From Mesorhizobium sp. M9A.F.Ca.ET.002.03.1.2 (GTDB lineage Bacteria; Pseudomonadota; Alphaproteobacteria; Rhizobiales; Rhizobiaceae), in the NCBI RefSeq assembly GCF_003952365.1, contig NZ_CP034443.1, positions 4,519,001 through 4,583,000 on the forward strand: a DNA stretch of 64,000 nucleotides. The letters run 5' to 3'. The notes below the pieces were generated by a model. It made no database searches, was not told the DNA's origin, and saw only the letters and a list, made by a program, of their open reading frames with translations. The translations under genes were made by a program, and so were the position numbers. Every line of letters starts with the position of its first letter. Position 1 is the stretch's first letter. Positions 17,662 to 26,565 of the stretch are shown here, one piece after another.

Positions 17662-18635
17662 TTGCCGGCCCACCGAAACCGCGAGAGGGACAGACGATTG
17701 GAAAGGACCTCGAAACTGAGCACGCCGATCAGCAGTCCTCCGGTCACCACCGGTTGCCACAGGGAAGGAATTCCGACCAGCAGCAGGCCGTTCTGGAGGA
17801 GCCTCAGGAGCAGGACGCCAAGGACGGTGCCGACAAGGCTGCATTTCCCTCCCAGTATGCTGGTTCCGCCGAGAACCACGGCCGCGATCGCATCAAGCGC
17901 CAATGTGCTGCCGACGGTCATTTCGACGTTGCGATAGTTGGCGACATAAAAGGTGGCGGCGAGACCGGTGAGGGCGCCGCTGATGATGAAGGTCGCAAAT
18001 CTGACCTTGATCACGGGGATGCCGGACAAGCGGGCCTTTTCTTCCGAGTTGCCGATGGCAAGCAGATGCAGGCCAAAGGGCGTTCGCCGCAGGGCGACCC
18101 AGACGGCAAGATAGGCGAGCGCGATCACATAGGCGGCGATTGGCAGGCCAAGAATGGTCGTTCCAAGCAGGATCGTCAGCCCGGTCGGCAGGCCCGAAAG
18201 CCATTGGCCGCCAAGCAGGACGAAGATTGCCGTCCGGTGGACACCGAGAAGACCAAGCGTCCCGACAATGGCCGGCACCCGGCCAAGCACAATGACGGCG
18301 GCTGCCACAAGGCCTAGCAGCGCGCCCGTGAGCGGGCCGACAAACGCTGTGAGCACCGGGTCGACACCGGCTCCGAGCGCGCGGCCAACCCCGATCGCCG
18401 CCAAGCCCATGACGACGCCGACGGATACATCGATGCCGCCCATGGCCAGGAGCAACATCATGCCCAGGCCGACCAGGAGCAACTCGATGCTGTTGCGCAA
18501 GACCGTTCCGGCATTGCCTGACGTGGCGTAGTAGGGCGATGCGACAGAAAAGACGATGATTGCCAGCACGCAGGCGGCGAGCAGGGACCACTCCCGCCCG
18601 GTCATCGAGAAAACACCGTCTCTGAACTGTCGCAT
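17658..18635 (-). CDS. Sugar ABC transporter permease (RbsC type)
   Basis: The 325-residue permease shows the same family signatures (GGIDVSVG, GVPAIVGTL-like and LDAIAAVVLGGTS). It is clearly a diverged paralogue of the next gene. It lies 14 bases after the binding-protein gene. Two different permeases with a single-domain ATPase resemble the layout seen in some rhizobial import systems. Confidence 0.9.
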   Translation of the reverse strand: MRQFRDGVFSMTGREWSLLAACVLAIIVFSVASPYYATSGNAGTVLRNSIELLLVGLGMMLLLAMGGIDVSVGVVMGLAAIGVGRALGAGVDPVLTAFVGPLTGALLGLVAAAVIVLGRVPAIVGTLGLLGVHRTAIFVLLGGQWLSGLPTGLTILLGTTILGLPIAAYVIALAYLAVWVALRRTPFGLHLLAIGNSEEKARLSGIPVIKVRFATFIISGALTGLAATFYVANYRNVEMTVGSTLALDAIAAVVLGGTSILGGKCSLVGTVLGVLLLRLLQNGLLLVGIPSLWQPVVTGGLLIGVLSFEVLSNRLSLSRFRWAGK

Positions 18636-18649
18636 CGTCTGCCGCAGGC

Positions 18650-19636
18650 TCAGAAATCAAACTTGTCGACGTTCTCGGCCGTAAACACAGCCGGCGGGCC
18701 GAGCAGCAGAATGCCTTTGGTGGCGTCATAGGTGACGGGGTTGTCGAATCCCGGAACCTTGTTTTCCGCTTCGAATGCCTTTCCGTCGATCAACTGCTTT
18801 CCAGCCCAGACCGTAAGGTAACCGAGCTGTGCCGGGTCCCACAAAACGGTGAAACCGAAGGCGCCGCTCTTGAGGTAGGAGCGCGCGGTGTTCGGGCTGC
18901 AATAGCCTGCACCGATCACCGACCCGATCTTGCCGGCGGTTTCGATGGCTTGCGCGACGCCCGGGCATGTTGTGGACGCAACCGCGATGATGGCCTTGAT
19001 GTCTGGATTGGCGGCCATCAGGTCGCCGGAAATCTGGGCGGCGCGCTCTGCCGTGCCGCCGGCATACTGCGGCTCCAGAAGCTGCAGCTTCGGGTATTTC
19101 GCCGATGCCTGCTTCTGCATGAAGCCGATCCAGGCGTTCAGGTTGGACGCCGTCGCTTCACCGGAAACGATGCCGATCTTGGCTTCCTCCCCGACACGCT
19201 TGACCAGTTCGTCGATGATGGTGGCGCCGAGGCCCTCGTCCGTTGCCTGGGCGACGTAGACCGCGCGGCCACTGTCGGGCGCATCGCTGTCGCTGGTGAA
19301 CAGCTTGATATTCTTGGCTTCGGCGGCCGCAACGACGGGGGCGATGCTGGAGGCATCGAGAACGCTGACCGAGATCGCGTTGACGCCCTGATCGATGAGG
19401 TTCTGGACGATCTGCAACTGGTCGACCGGATTGGTGTCGACGGGGCCGCTGTAGATGAAGTCGACGCCGAGTTCCTTCGCGGCGCGATTGCCGCCGGCTT
19501 CCATGGCGTTGAAATAGGGAATGCCGATCAACTGCGGCACGAAGGCGACCTTTGGCTTGTCCTGTGCGAAGGCGGCGGTCGAAACGGCGAAAGACAGCGC
19601 CGAGACGGCAAGAGCTTTGCTGATGTGCTTAAGCAT
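18650..19636 (-). CDS. Periplasmic sugar-binding protein of an ABC importer (SBP type I, RbsB-like)
   Basis: The 328-residue precursor has a signal peptide ending in AAFAQ and the periplasmic-binding-protein pattern of the ribose/AI-2 group. Visible segments include VAFVPQLIGIPYFNAMEAG, VNAISVSVLDASS and KIGIVSGEATASN. It delivers the solute to the two permeases. It follows the ATPase gene by 33 bases. The ligand cannot be read from the sequence. Confidence 0.9.
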   Translation of the reverse strand: MLKHISKALAVSALSFAVSTAAFAQDKPKVAFVPQLIGIPYFNAMEAGGNRAAKELGVDFIYSGPVDTNPVDQLQIVQNLIDQGVNAISVSVLDASSIAPVVAAAEAKNIKLFTSDSDAPDSGRAVYVAQATDEGLGATIIDELVKRVGEEAKIGIVSGEATASNLNAWIGFMQKQASAKYPKLQLLEPQYAGGTAERAAQISGDLMAANPDIKAIIAVASTTCPGVAQAIETAGKIGSVIGAGYCSPNTARSYLKSGAFGFTVLWDPAQLGYLTVWAGKQLIDGKAFEAENKVPGFDNPVTYDATKGILLLGPPAVFTAENVDKFDF

Positions 19637-19669
19637 GATTTGAACCTCTCTGGAATTTGACGCGCAGTT

Positions 19670-20440
19670 CTATTTTGTTTTTTCGAGCGCCCGCACGCCG
19701 GGATGAGCGCCCGTTATGAACGAGACGATTTCTTCGGGATTGGTTTCGGCACGCAGCCGTTCGGTCACTTTTCGGCCGCGCCGGAAGACGACGATCCGGT
19801 CGGCAACCTCGAAGACTTCGGAGATGTTGTGGCTGATGAGCACCACGGCGCAGCCACGCTCCGCAAGACGCCGCGTCAAAGCCAGAACCTTCCGCGTTTC
19901 GGCCACGGCCAGTGCCGCGGTCGGCTCGTCCATGATGACCAGCCTGGCATTCAGATTAAGCGCGCGGCAGATGGCGACAGCCTGACGCTGGCCGCCCGAC
20001 AGGCTGCCGACCGGCGCTTCCGGGTCGGAAATGTGCGCGTCGAGCTCCTTGAGCAGGCTGTCCACGCGCCGCCGCATTTCCGCACGGCGAAGAAACGGAA
20101 CGCCGAGAACCGAGCGCTTCAGTTCGCGGCCAAGGAAGACGTTTTCCGAAATCGACAGGTTTTCGGAAAGCGCCAGCTCCTGGAAGATTGTCGCGATCCC
20201 CGACGATGCCGCATCTTTCGGCGAGGCGAATGCGACCGGCATGCCCTCGACGATCAGCTCGCCGTCGCTTGGCGGATGCGCGCCCGCCAGGATCTTGATG
20301 AAGGTCGACTTGCCCGCGCCATTGTCACCCAGGAGGGCCAGCACTTCCCCGGGGCGGATTTCCAGGTCGACGTCGGACAGTGCGGTCAAAGCGCCGAAGC
20401 GCTTGGCTATCCCCCTGGCAACGAGAAAAGGAGCGGTCAT
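19670..20440 (-). CDS. ABC transporter ATP-binding protein, single-domain FrcA type
   Basis: The 256-residue ATPase has one nucleotide-binding domain. Its Walker A is GDNGAGKST, the Q-loop lies in TIFQELALS, the signature is LSGGQRQ, Walker B is LVIMDEPTAAL and the H-loop His is in VVLISHNISE. Classical ribose importers use a fused double ATPase of about 500 residues. The single-domain form is typical of the rhizobial fructose-type (FrcA) systems. It belongs to the operon with the binding protein and permeases. Confidence 0.92.
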   Translation of the reverse strand: MTAPFLVARGIAKRFGALTALSDVDLEIRPGEVLALLGDNGAGKSTFIKILAGAHPPSDGELIVEGMPVAFASPKDAASSGIATIFQELALSENLSISENVFLGRELKRSVLGVPFLRRAEMRRRVDSLLKELDAHISDPEAPVGSLSGGQRQAVAICRALNLNARLVIMDEPTAALAVAETRKVLALTRRLAERGCAVVLISHNISEVFEVADRIVVFRRGRKVTERLRAETNPEEIVSFITGAHPGVRALEKTK

Positions 20441-20462
20441 GGCGACATAATTCCGAGGATTG

Positions 20463-20552
20463 TTAAAGCGCGTCGCAGACGCGCTTTAAGTTCTTGTTTT
20501 TATGCATGTCGTTATCGCAAAACCGCTGCGCACTTTTGCGCGACATGCATTA
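20463..20552. repeat. Intergenic hairpin pair between the ATPase and GATase1-like genes
   Basis: A perfect 12-bp stem (20463-20474 with 20478-20489, loop GCA) is followed by a second palindromic element. That element's arms ATGCATGTCG (20502-20511) and CGACATGCAT (20541-20550) flank a CAAAACCGCTGCGCAC-type core. A related core and arms occur upstream of thrS (60890-60960). The element may attenuate or stabilise the operon mRNA between the two genes. Confidence 0.7.
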
Positions 20553-21326
20553 GGCTGCCTTGCTCACCCAGCTCAACACGTTCCTCCAAAGGCGCGCATA
20601 GCCGGGCCATTCGACAAAACTGTTCGGCAGCCAATGCGGGCCGATGTCGGAGGTCCAGGCCACCGTGCGCCCCTTGCCATGGCGCCCGACCACGAGCAGA
20701 GGATGTCCACCCTGATCCTGCGGCAATGACGCCAGCACTTCGACGTCGTCGCGATCCTTTGCGACGACCTCGTTGGCGCCGAGAAGGAGAGGCCAATCCC
20801 CCTTGATGCCGGCAAGGATCGGGTGATCCTTCGAGCCAGTGATCGAAGGGCGAAATCCTTCCGGTATCTCGAGGCGGTCGTCGTTTGGAAGGCAGGTTAC
20901 GGGCAGCGCGTCTTCCACCGCCGTGCGGTGCCAGCGGGCCTTGCCGTCGATGCCCTGGAAACTGAAATAGCCTCCAACCATCACCAGGCCACCGCCGGCG
21001 TTGGTCCAGTCCCGCAACAGTTTCAACCGGTTCGGCACCGTCTTGCCGTGCAGCCAGACGTCGGGATGCAGCAACAACGAGTTGGCGCCGATGTCGGAGA
21101 GAATGATCGCGTCGTATTGGGAGAGGCCTTCGATGGTGAAGGGCAGCTTTTCCACCGCTTCATGGGCCGGCATGTAGTCAAGCTCGAATTCGCTGTCCCG
21201 CAGCGCCTTGACCAGGGGCTCGGCGCCCAGATGGAACGTCACGCTGCCGAATTGATCGAAGCCCTTGTAGTGTGTTGCCGCGCTGACCCAGCTTTCTCCA
21301 ACCAGAAGGACTTTTGTCTTGCTCAT
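20550..21326 (-). CDS. GATase1-like (class I glutamine amidotransferase-fold) cytoplasmic protein
   Basis: The 258-residue protein begins KVLLVGESWVSAATHYKGFD and contains the segments YDAIILSDIGANSLLLHP and GGGLVMVGGYFSFQG. These fit the uncharacterised GATase1-like family rather than a true glutaminase. Such proteins recur in sugar-utilisation operons with unknown function. The start overlaps the PfkB-fusion stop by 4 bases (21323-21326), so it is translationally coupled to it. Its stop lies inside the palindromic element. Confidence 0.75.
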   Translation of the reverse strand: MSKTKVLLVGESWVSAATHYKGFDQFGSVTFHLGAEPLVKALRDSEFELDYMPAHEAVEKLPFTIEGLSQYDAIILSDIGANSLLLHPDVWLHGKTVPNRLKLLRDWTNAGGGLVMVGGYFSFQGIDGKARWHRTAVEDALPVTCLPNDDRLEIPEGFRPSITGSKDHPILAGIKGDWPLLLGANEVVAKDRDDVEVLASLPQDQGGHPLLVVGRHGKGRTVAWTSDIGPHWLPNSFVEWPGYARLWRNVLSWVSKAA

Positions 21327-22618
21327 TGTACGATCTCCTGTCCGCGCCGCCTGTGTTTTGCGCCGATCCGTTCGCTGTTCTTGCCGGTGTGGTCGATGGC
21401 CTCGCCGGCCGGCATGGTCTTGGTCGGCGTGAGCGCCGCTTTCAGTTCCTCGAAATTTGCAATGTGCCCCTGCGCGCCTTCGGCGGTGGTTGTCAGGCTG
21501 CCGCCGATGGCAGCGTAACGCGCGGCTTCTTCCAGGGAGGCCCCATGCAGCCACAGGCCGAGAAAGATGCCGGCAAAACTGTCGCCGGCGCCTGTGGCGT
21601 CGACCCTGTCGACGGGAAGCGCCGGGACCTCGATCTGCGGTCCGCTGGTTTTGGGAAAAACAACGGCGCCGAATTCGCCAAGCGTCAACACGACCGTGCT
21701 GCGTTGCTTGACCCGGACGAGCGTGTCGCGGACCTGCTGGATCATTGTCGCCAACGGCGTGCGGATCTCGAAAATCTCGCGCAGCATGACATCGTTGATG
21801 AAGGTCAGATCGACCCGTTTGACCATGTCCACGAAGGCCTCGGGCGTTCTCGAACTCCGGGGCAAGCCGGCCGAATGCAGGCTTACTTTCCAACCTGCCT
21901 GATGAAAGCGATCGATGGAACCGATCATGCTTTCATAGTGGAAACCCTCGATGTGGAGGCAGGCCGGGCGGACCTCGGCCTGAACATCCATATTCGCGGT
22001 CAGATCGACTTCGCTGAGTTCGAACGGTTCGCTGATGATCGTGCGGCTGCCGTTGAGCTCGATGATGACAATCGCCTGCGAGAGGCGGTTGTTGAATGTG
22101 CGCCGGATCGGCAAGGCGTGGACGCCGAGCTTTGAAAGCTCGGCCAGCGCCCAGTCGCTTTCGGGATCGTCTCCAACGGCCGTCGCCAGTTCGACGTCAA
22201 GGGCAAAGGGCGCACCAATGCCAGCGGCGGCAACAGCGAGATTGGCGGCGGGGCCGCCCAGGGCCTTTTCGATGTGCCTGGCCGTGATGCGATCGTCGCG
22301 GTGCGGCAGGACATCGACACGGCAGAGAAAATCGACGCTCACACGGCCCACAGCCAGCAGCCGAGGCAATCCCTCGATTTCCTTCGGCCGGCGCGGAGCG
22401 TGACCCGGCAACGAGCGCGCAAAGGCACTTGGCCGGTACATCAGATCGGAAATGGCCTTTTGGATGCGTTCGCGCGTGGTGTCCTTGACGACCGCCGTGT
22501 CGTTGATGAAGTTCGACACCGTGCCGATGGAAACGCCGGCGGCATGTGCGACATCGGCAATGGTGGGGCGCTTGCGCTGCACGTGTTCGACCCAATTGAA
22601 GCGCTTCAACGCTAGCAA
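21323..22618 (-). CDS. LacI-type helix-turn-helix fused to a PfkB carbohydrate kinase
   Basis: About the first 65 residues form a classical LacI DNA-binding domain (TIADVAHAAGVS, TVSNFIND, YRPSAFARSL). From about residue 85 the protein is a complete PfkB/ribokinase, with the GGPAANLAVA substrate region and the catalytic DATGAGDSFAG anion-hole motif. The usual LacI periplasmic-binding-type sensor domain is absent. A kinase replacing the sensor suggests a regulator that reads its own substrate or product and controls the import operon it heads. The start is uncertain. TTG 22618 opens the frame and GTG 22582 gives a typical LacI N-terminus; no ATG is available because a TGA lies just upstream. 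Confidence 0.85.
   Translation of the reverse strand: MLALKRFNWVEHVQRKRPTIADVAHAAGVSIGTVSNFINDTAVVKDTTRERIQKAISDLMYRPSAFARSLPGHAPRRPKEIEGLPRLLAVGRVSVDFLCRVDVLPHRDDRITARHIEKALGGPAANLAVAAAGIGAPFALDVELATAVGDDPESDWALAELSKLGVHALPIRRTFNNRLSQAIVIIELNGSRTIISEPFELSEVDLTANMDVQAEVRPACLHIEGFHYESMIGSIDRFHQAGWKVSLHSAGLPRSSRTPEAFVDMVKRVDLTFINDVMLREIFEIRTPLATMIQQVRDTLVRVKQRSTVVLTLGEFGAVVFPKTSGPQIEVPALPVDRVDATGAGDSFAGIFLGLWLHGASLEEAARYAAIGGSLTTTAEGAQGHIANFEELKAALTPTKTMPAGEAIDHTGKNSERIGAKHRRRGQEIVQ
22596..22609. promoter_or_regulatory. Candidate LacI-family operator (14-bp perfect palindrome)
   Basis: TTGAAGCGCTTCAA is a perfect palindrome with a central CG, the hallmark of LacI-family operators. It overlaps the proposed first codons of the LacI-PfkB fusion gene. 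This suggests autoregulation and hints that the true translation start may be downstream (GTG 22582). Binding is inferred. Confidence 0.5.
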
Positions 22619-23008
22619 GCGGCCGCCATGCTCTCAATAGAACTCATTTCCAATTGTTGCGGAATCTTTCCTGAGCGGCTTGCTGAAATCCCGATTTTAC
22701 GGAATTCCGTTCTTCAAGTTGTTTCTTTTTGAAATTCTTTCAATTCTAAAGCAGGGGTGACTGCCGATGTGTCATAACGCGATATTCGGCTTGAGGCCGT
22801 GTTCCTGCTGCAAAATTGCGCCACCAGGGTCCAGGTCCGGATTCAAAATCTGTCGCTGCGTGACACGAAGAGCTTCACAGCAGCTTCGCTTCGTGCCATC
22901 GGGACTGTTCGCCCTCGCATTGCTCCGGGCGGCGCCCGCGTTAAGCCGTCCTCGGCGTTTCGTGGCAGGTGCGAAGTCCTGCAAATTCTTGCTGATCCGG
23001 AGGGGGAG
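22619..23008. other. AT-rich divergent intergenic region between the LacI-PfkB fusion and the acyltransferase-like gene
   Basis: No gene is supported here. The region is visibly richer in A and T than its surroundings (about 22650-22750). It contains a 12-bp palindrome ACGGAATTCCGT (22699-22710) and an inverted repeat TTGAAA-TTC-TTTCAA (22729-22743), both possible regulator sites. Divergent promoters are expected, but no clear -35/-10 pair stands out. Confidence 0.5.
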
Positions 23009-24121
23009 TTGGCCGATCAGAAACCCGCCGACAAATACTTCAAGATAGAGGTAACGCAGCGCGTCTTCGTCGACGAGGCCAACGAAGATGTCGTGTTTTA
23101 TTCCCGGCGCGCCGTGACGAAAGAAAAGCCGCGGGTCGTGCGGGAGAAAGATCTTCGCGATGCGCTGCTGCTCCTCCTGGATGTTCTGGTCGCGGTCATC
23201 GTCCCGCGCCGGTATTGGGCTTACCTTTGCCACGTCCAGGCCGGGGCCCGGCTCGGCAAGCATGCCCGCAAGGACCTTGCCGGGTTCGTCGAGAGCGTAT
23301 CGTGCGTCATTGGCGGCGCCGCCAAATCGCAGGCCCGGGCGCTCTTTCGCGCTGGTCGCGACGCGCGCCATCGCCGCATCATGCTGCTGGCGGGCGAACT
23401 CACGCGGTTGCGCTGGCAGCCGCGTATCCGCCTTGGCGGCGTCGATGGAGTGAAGGCGGCGTTGCAACGCGGCAACGGCGTCATCATCTGGTGCAACCAG
23501 TTCACCGCGCAGAACCTGATCGGCAAGAGGGCGCTGCATGAAGCCGGCATCACCTGCCATCAGGTCAGCGTTGCCGAGCACGGATTTTCGAATTCAGCTT
23601 TCGCGAGACGGTTTCTGAACCCGTTTCTGGTGCGGGTTGAGAATCGCTATTTGGCTGGCAGGATCGTTTTCGACCGCGACGACGCCTATCAGGTCACCAA
23701 GCGCATCAGCGCCATCCTGAAGAACAATGGCGTGGTCCTGATGACGAACAATGTCTATTCGGGATCGACCTTCGTCGAAACACGGCTCGGCGGGTCCGGC
23801 CATGCGCAGTTTGCCACGACGCCTCTCAGCTTTGCCGCGCGATGCGGTGCCGCCTTGTTTTCGATGTCAACGCTCGAAATACAGCCCTTCGAGACTTATG
23901 ACGCCGTGATCGGCACCGAAATCCAGATCTTTCGAAGCGAAAAGCCAGGCCTCGGAGGTGAACGGCCGTCGGCGAAGGCTTTCGCCACGCTGGCCGGCGC
24001 CGTGCTCGATTTCCGTGATCAGTTCGAGGCCGACCTGCGCAGGTGCCCTGAACAATACATGCTCTGGGGGCGTCAGGCGCACAGCATGGTCGGCTCATCG
24101 CTGCACGAAACGGACGGATGA
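23009..24121 (+). CDS. LpxL/HtrB-type acyltransferase-fold protein without the catalytic His/Glu
   Basis: The 370-residue protein resembles lipid A lauroyl-type acyltransferases in layout. After a basic N-terminus comes a DLRDALLLLLDVLVAVIVPRR-like membrane-associated helix, then the catalytic strand GVIIWCNQFTAQN and later VVLMTNNVYSG. At the position of the family HX4E motif it reads Q....N, so both catalytic residues appear substituted. It may bind lipid without acylating it, or use different chemistry. The frame opens at 22799, but TTG 23009 with GGAGGGGG just upstream is the best start; codon use upstream is poor. It is the first gene of the ligase/transferase cluster and converges with the next gene. 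Confidence 0.6.
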   Translation: MADQKPADKYFKIEVTQRVFVDEANEDVVFYSRRAVTKEKPRVVREKDLRDALLLLLDVLVAVIVPRRYWAYLCHVQAGARLGKHARKDLAGFVESVSCVIGGAAKSQARALFRAGRDARHRRIMLLAGELTRLRWQPRIRLGGVDGVKAALQRGNGVIIWCNQFTAQNLIGKRALHEAGITCHQVSVAEHGFSNSAFARRFLNPFLVRVENRYLAGRIVFDRDDAYQVTKRISAILKNNGVVLMTNNVYSGSTFVETRLGGSGHAQFATTPLSFAARCGAALFSMSTLEIQPFETYDAVIGTEIQIFRSEKPGLGGERPSAKAFATLAGAVLDFRDQFEADLRRCPEQYMLWGRQAHSMVGSSLHETDG

Positions 24122-24141
24122 GACCGGCCCGAAGATGATTT

Positions 24142-25200
24142 TCACGGCCACAGCCCATTGCGCAGGCGATAGTTGCTGACGGCAACGGACTGACCGCCGA
24201 AACGGTCTTTCCACGTGTCCCGCCCGATCATGAAATCCACTGATCTCACGCCTGCCGCACATGCTTCGCCAATGATGTGCATCATCAGCACCCAGCCGGG
24301 CGAAACCTTTCGCCACGCGGGGTCATAGGCGAGTTTTGACGGAAAGATCGTTCCGCCGCACTTGAAAAGCAGCACCGCCGCCATGATCTCCTGCTTCGCC
24401 TCCAGCGCCATGACGCTGGCGCGGCCGCGCCTGGATTCGAACGCGGTTACGTCCAGAAACATCTCCTCGACACCCGCGGCTGCAATCCAGTTGGCCGCGC
24501 CGAACCGCGCCTCGACCCATTTCCGTTTCTGAGCGAATATCCAACGTATCGAGGCCTCGAGGTCCCCGGCCGAGCCTATCTCGCGGAACCGCACCGGACC
24601 TTCGCGCTCCATCAGCTTGGTGTAGCGGCGAAGATTGTAGCGCGTATTGGAGGACTGGCTTGCCAGGAAATCGTCCCGGCTTGTGAACGCCGATATATCC
24701 AGCGCAGGCGCTACCGTTTCCCATGTGCGAGTGGCGCCGGCGTTGTCGAGAAGCGGTGCGATCTCGGCGTCGTCGCGAACGCAGTTCAGCTTGAGCGCCC
24801 GGATCGACCATTGCCGCCGGATATGCCGCCATAGCGTCTGCTTCAGCGCGTCCGAACGCCGGTCGCTCACAACGAGGATATCGTTGTAGAGCGGCGTCAT
24901 CGAATCGAGCCACGCAAGCGTGGCCGTTCCGTACCAGTCCGCGATGCGCACGAATGGTGCGGCGAGAACCAATTCCGCGCCGTCGCGGATGACGACGATG
25001 TACATGGAGCGCCCATGCATCGCCTGATGGCGCTGCCAGCAGCGCGAAACCCATGCATGGCTGCGGAAGACCGCGAGGTCCGCCGCTCCCTTGGCGAGTT
25101 CATCCCATTCGTCGGCGAGACGGGCGAACGCAGCCGGACGATCGATGATTTCCACCTGAAAACAATCATTCCGGGAAGGTCCAGGCGTCATGGCGTCCAC
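24142..25200 (-). CDS. FemAB/CelD-type GNAT acyltransferase
   Basis: The 352-residue protein has the double-GNAT layout of CelD/BcsL and FemAB-related proteins. An N-terminal half with FRSHAWVSRCWQ is followed by a C-terminal half with NTRYNLRRY, FAQKRKWVEARFG and VDFMIGRDTWKDRFG. Relatives transfer acyl or aminoacyl groups during polysaccharide or peptidoglycan modification. Its start overlaps the ATP-grasp gene stop by 13 bases, so the two form one transcription unit. The acyl donor and acceptor are unknown. Confidence 0.8.
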   Translation of the reverse strand: MDAMTPGPSRNDCFQVEIIDRPAAFARLADEWDELAKGAADLAVFRSHAWVSRCWQRHQAMHGRSMYIVVIRDGAELVLAAPFVRIADWYGTATLAWLDSMTPLYNDILVVSDRRSDALKQTLWRHIRRQWSIRALKLNCVRDDAEIAPLLDNAGATRTWETVAPALDISAFTSRDDFLASQSSNTRYNLRRYTKLMEREGPVRFREIGSAGDLEASIRWIFAQKRKWVEARFGAANWIAAAGVEEMFLDVTAFESRRGRASVMALEAKQEIMAAVLLFKCGGTIFPSKLAYDPAWRKVSPGWVLMMHIIGEACAAGVRSVDFMIGRDTWKDRFGGQSVAVSNYRLRNGLWP

Positions 25201-26462
25201 CCGCGCGACAAACGCACGACAAGCCGCTTGACGAGAGCGCCGGTGCGCCCAGCGAAGCTCTGTCCGCGTCCGGCGATTTGAATACCGGATGCTTCAAGAA
25301 CAGCTTCACGGGCAGCGACGGCTCCCTGCGACTCGCCGAAGATCAGAAAGCGGCCGCGTGCCGGCCCGGGACCCGCATGTCCATAAACGGGGTCGAACAT
25401 CGCCAACGGCACCAGCCAGCCAGCATCGATATGAAGCCGGCACGTCCGCAGCAACTCGCCCAGGGAGCCGTCGAACGCGCAAAACGCGAGCCTTGACACA
25501 ATGAGTCCCCGCTCGCGCGAAAGCCTGGGATGCAACAGCACCTGCGCGGTGCTCGAAACAAGACGGAAGTTGAGGTCGATCGCCATCGGACGGCCGTCAC
25601 CGGTGACGACGATGTCGAAGCCGGCGATACCGCGAAAGCCGAACGCTGCTCCACGCTGCGCGATTTCGCGACCAAGTGCGATCGCCGCGTCGGAAGGAGC
25701 GAGATCGGGGTCGATGAGATTGCCGGCATGCACGCCATTGGGCAGGCATAATTGCGAAGACGCGCCGACATAGGCGACCGTCGCATCGGCGAGTACGGCA
25801 TACTGAACACAGTGATTTTCGGCGATATTAAGCACTTCCTCGAAAATCAGCGCGTCGCCATTGCCGAAACGCCGGTCCGCGCGTGCCCGGTGACGTGGTC
25901 GGCGGCAGATCATGACGTCCTGCCCGCCGCCGTTCGGCAGGTCTGTCGCCACTTTCAGCACCGTTGGCAGCGGCATGGCGTGCAGCGCCGCCGTAACCTC
26001 GGCTCCACCTGCTGCCAATTTTCGCCGGGGAACGGCCTGTTCCGGCACCAGCTCCGCGAGGTTGCCCTTGTTGTTCAGATATTGCTGGACCGCAGGCTCG
26101 ATCCACGTCATGCGCGGTGGCGCCACCTCAGGAGGCGTCCAGTAGGTCGTCACGGCCTTGAGCGCCTTTCCGCCAAGCGACAGAAGGTGGTCGCGATACT
26201 GCGCACGCGTCTCATAGACCAGGCGCGTGTCCGCGACCGCGAGCCCGGCATCGCGCATGGCGGCAAGCCCATCCGGCGCAACCGTTCCGCGATGACAGAT
26301 CAGCGGCAGGCGGCCGGCGCACGAAAGTGAATGCCCCGTGATGAACTCGACCATGTGAGGTTCGTTGGGAAACCAGCGGCTTGCCTCTTCCCAGATGCGC
26401 GGGGCCAGAAATGTATCGTTCGCATAATATGCGTCGAGTGTTTCCGCCGACTGGCCATGCAT
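25188..26462 (-). CDS. ATP-grasp family carboxylate-amine ligase-like protein
   Basis: The 424-residue protein has the ATP-grasp order. A pre-grasp domain is followed by a lysine-containing strand (TVLKVATDLPNGGGQDV), a flexible acidic segment (FEEVLNIAENHCVQYAV) and the metal-binding region FDIVVTGDGRPMAIDLNFR. ATP-grasp ligases form amide or thioester bonds through acyl phosphates. ATG 26462 is preferred over the frame opening at 26492 because GGGAAGG lies directly upstream. It is divergent from the Mur-ligase-like gene. In cyanophycin synthetase these two domain types are fused, so a joint reaction is plausible. Confidence 0.8.
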   Translation of the reverse strand: MHGQSAETLDAYYANDTFLAPRIWEEASRWFPNEPHMVEFITGHSLSCAGRLPLICHRGTVAPDGLAAMRDAGLAVADTRLVYETRAQYRDHLLSLGGKALKAVTTYWTPPEVAPPRMTWIEPAVQQYLNNKGNLAELVPEQAVPRRKLAAGGAEVTAALHAMPLPTVLKVATDLPNGGGQDVMICRRPRHRARADRRFGNGDALIFEEVLNIAENHCVQYAVLADATVAYVGASSQLCLPNGVHAGNLIDPDLAPSDAAIALGREIAQRGAAFGFRGIAGFDIVVTGDGRPMAIDLNFRLVSSTAQVLLHPRLSRERGLIVSRLAFCAFDGSLGELLRTCRLHIDAGWLVPLAMFDPVYGHAGPGPARGRFLIFGESQGAVAAREAVLEASGIQIAGRGQSFAGRTGALVKRLVVRLSRGWTP

Positions 26463-26565
26463 CCTTCCCGCCTCACTCGTCCCGGCAAACACGTCGCGCC
26501 CTGGTGCCCAGTCTTACCAGCGCGGAGGCATTGCGCAACGCTGAGAGTGTCGGTTAAATCGTCGC

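Noticed and set aside
22772..23581. Minus-strand frame of 269 codons opposite the acyltransferase-like gene
   Set aside because: No domain or RBS; the plus frame after 23009 has the better start site and coherent motifs.
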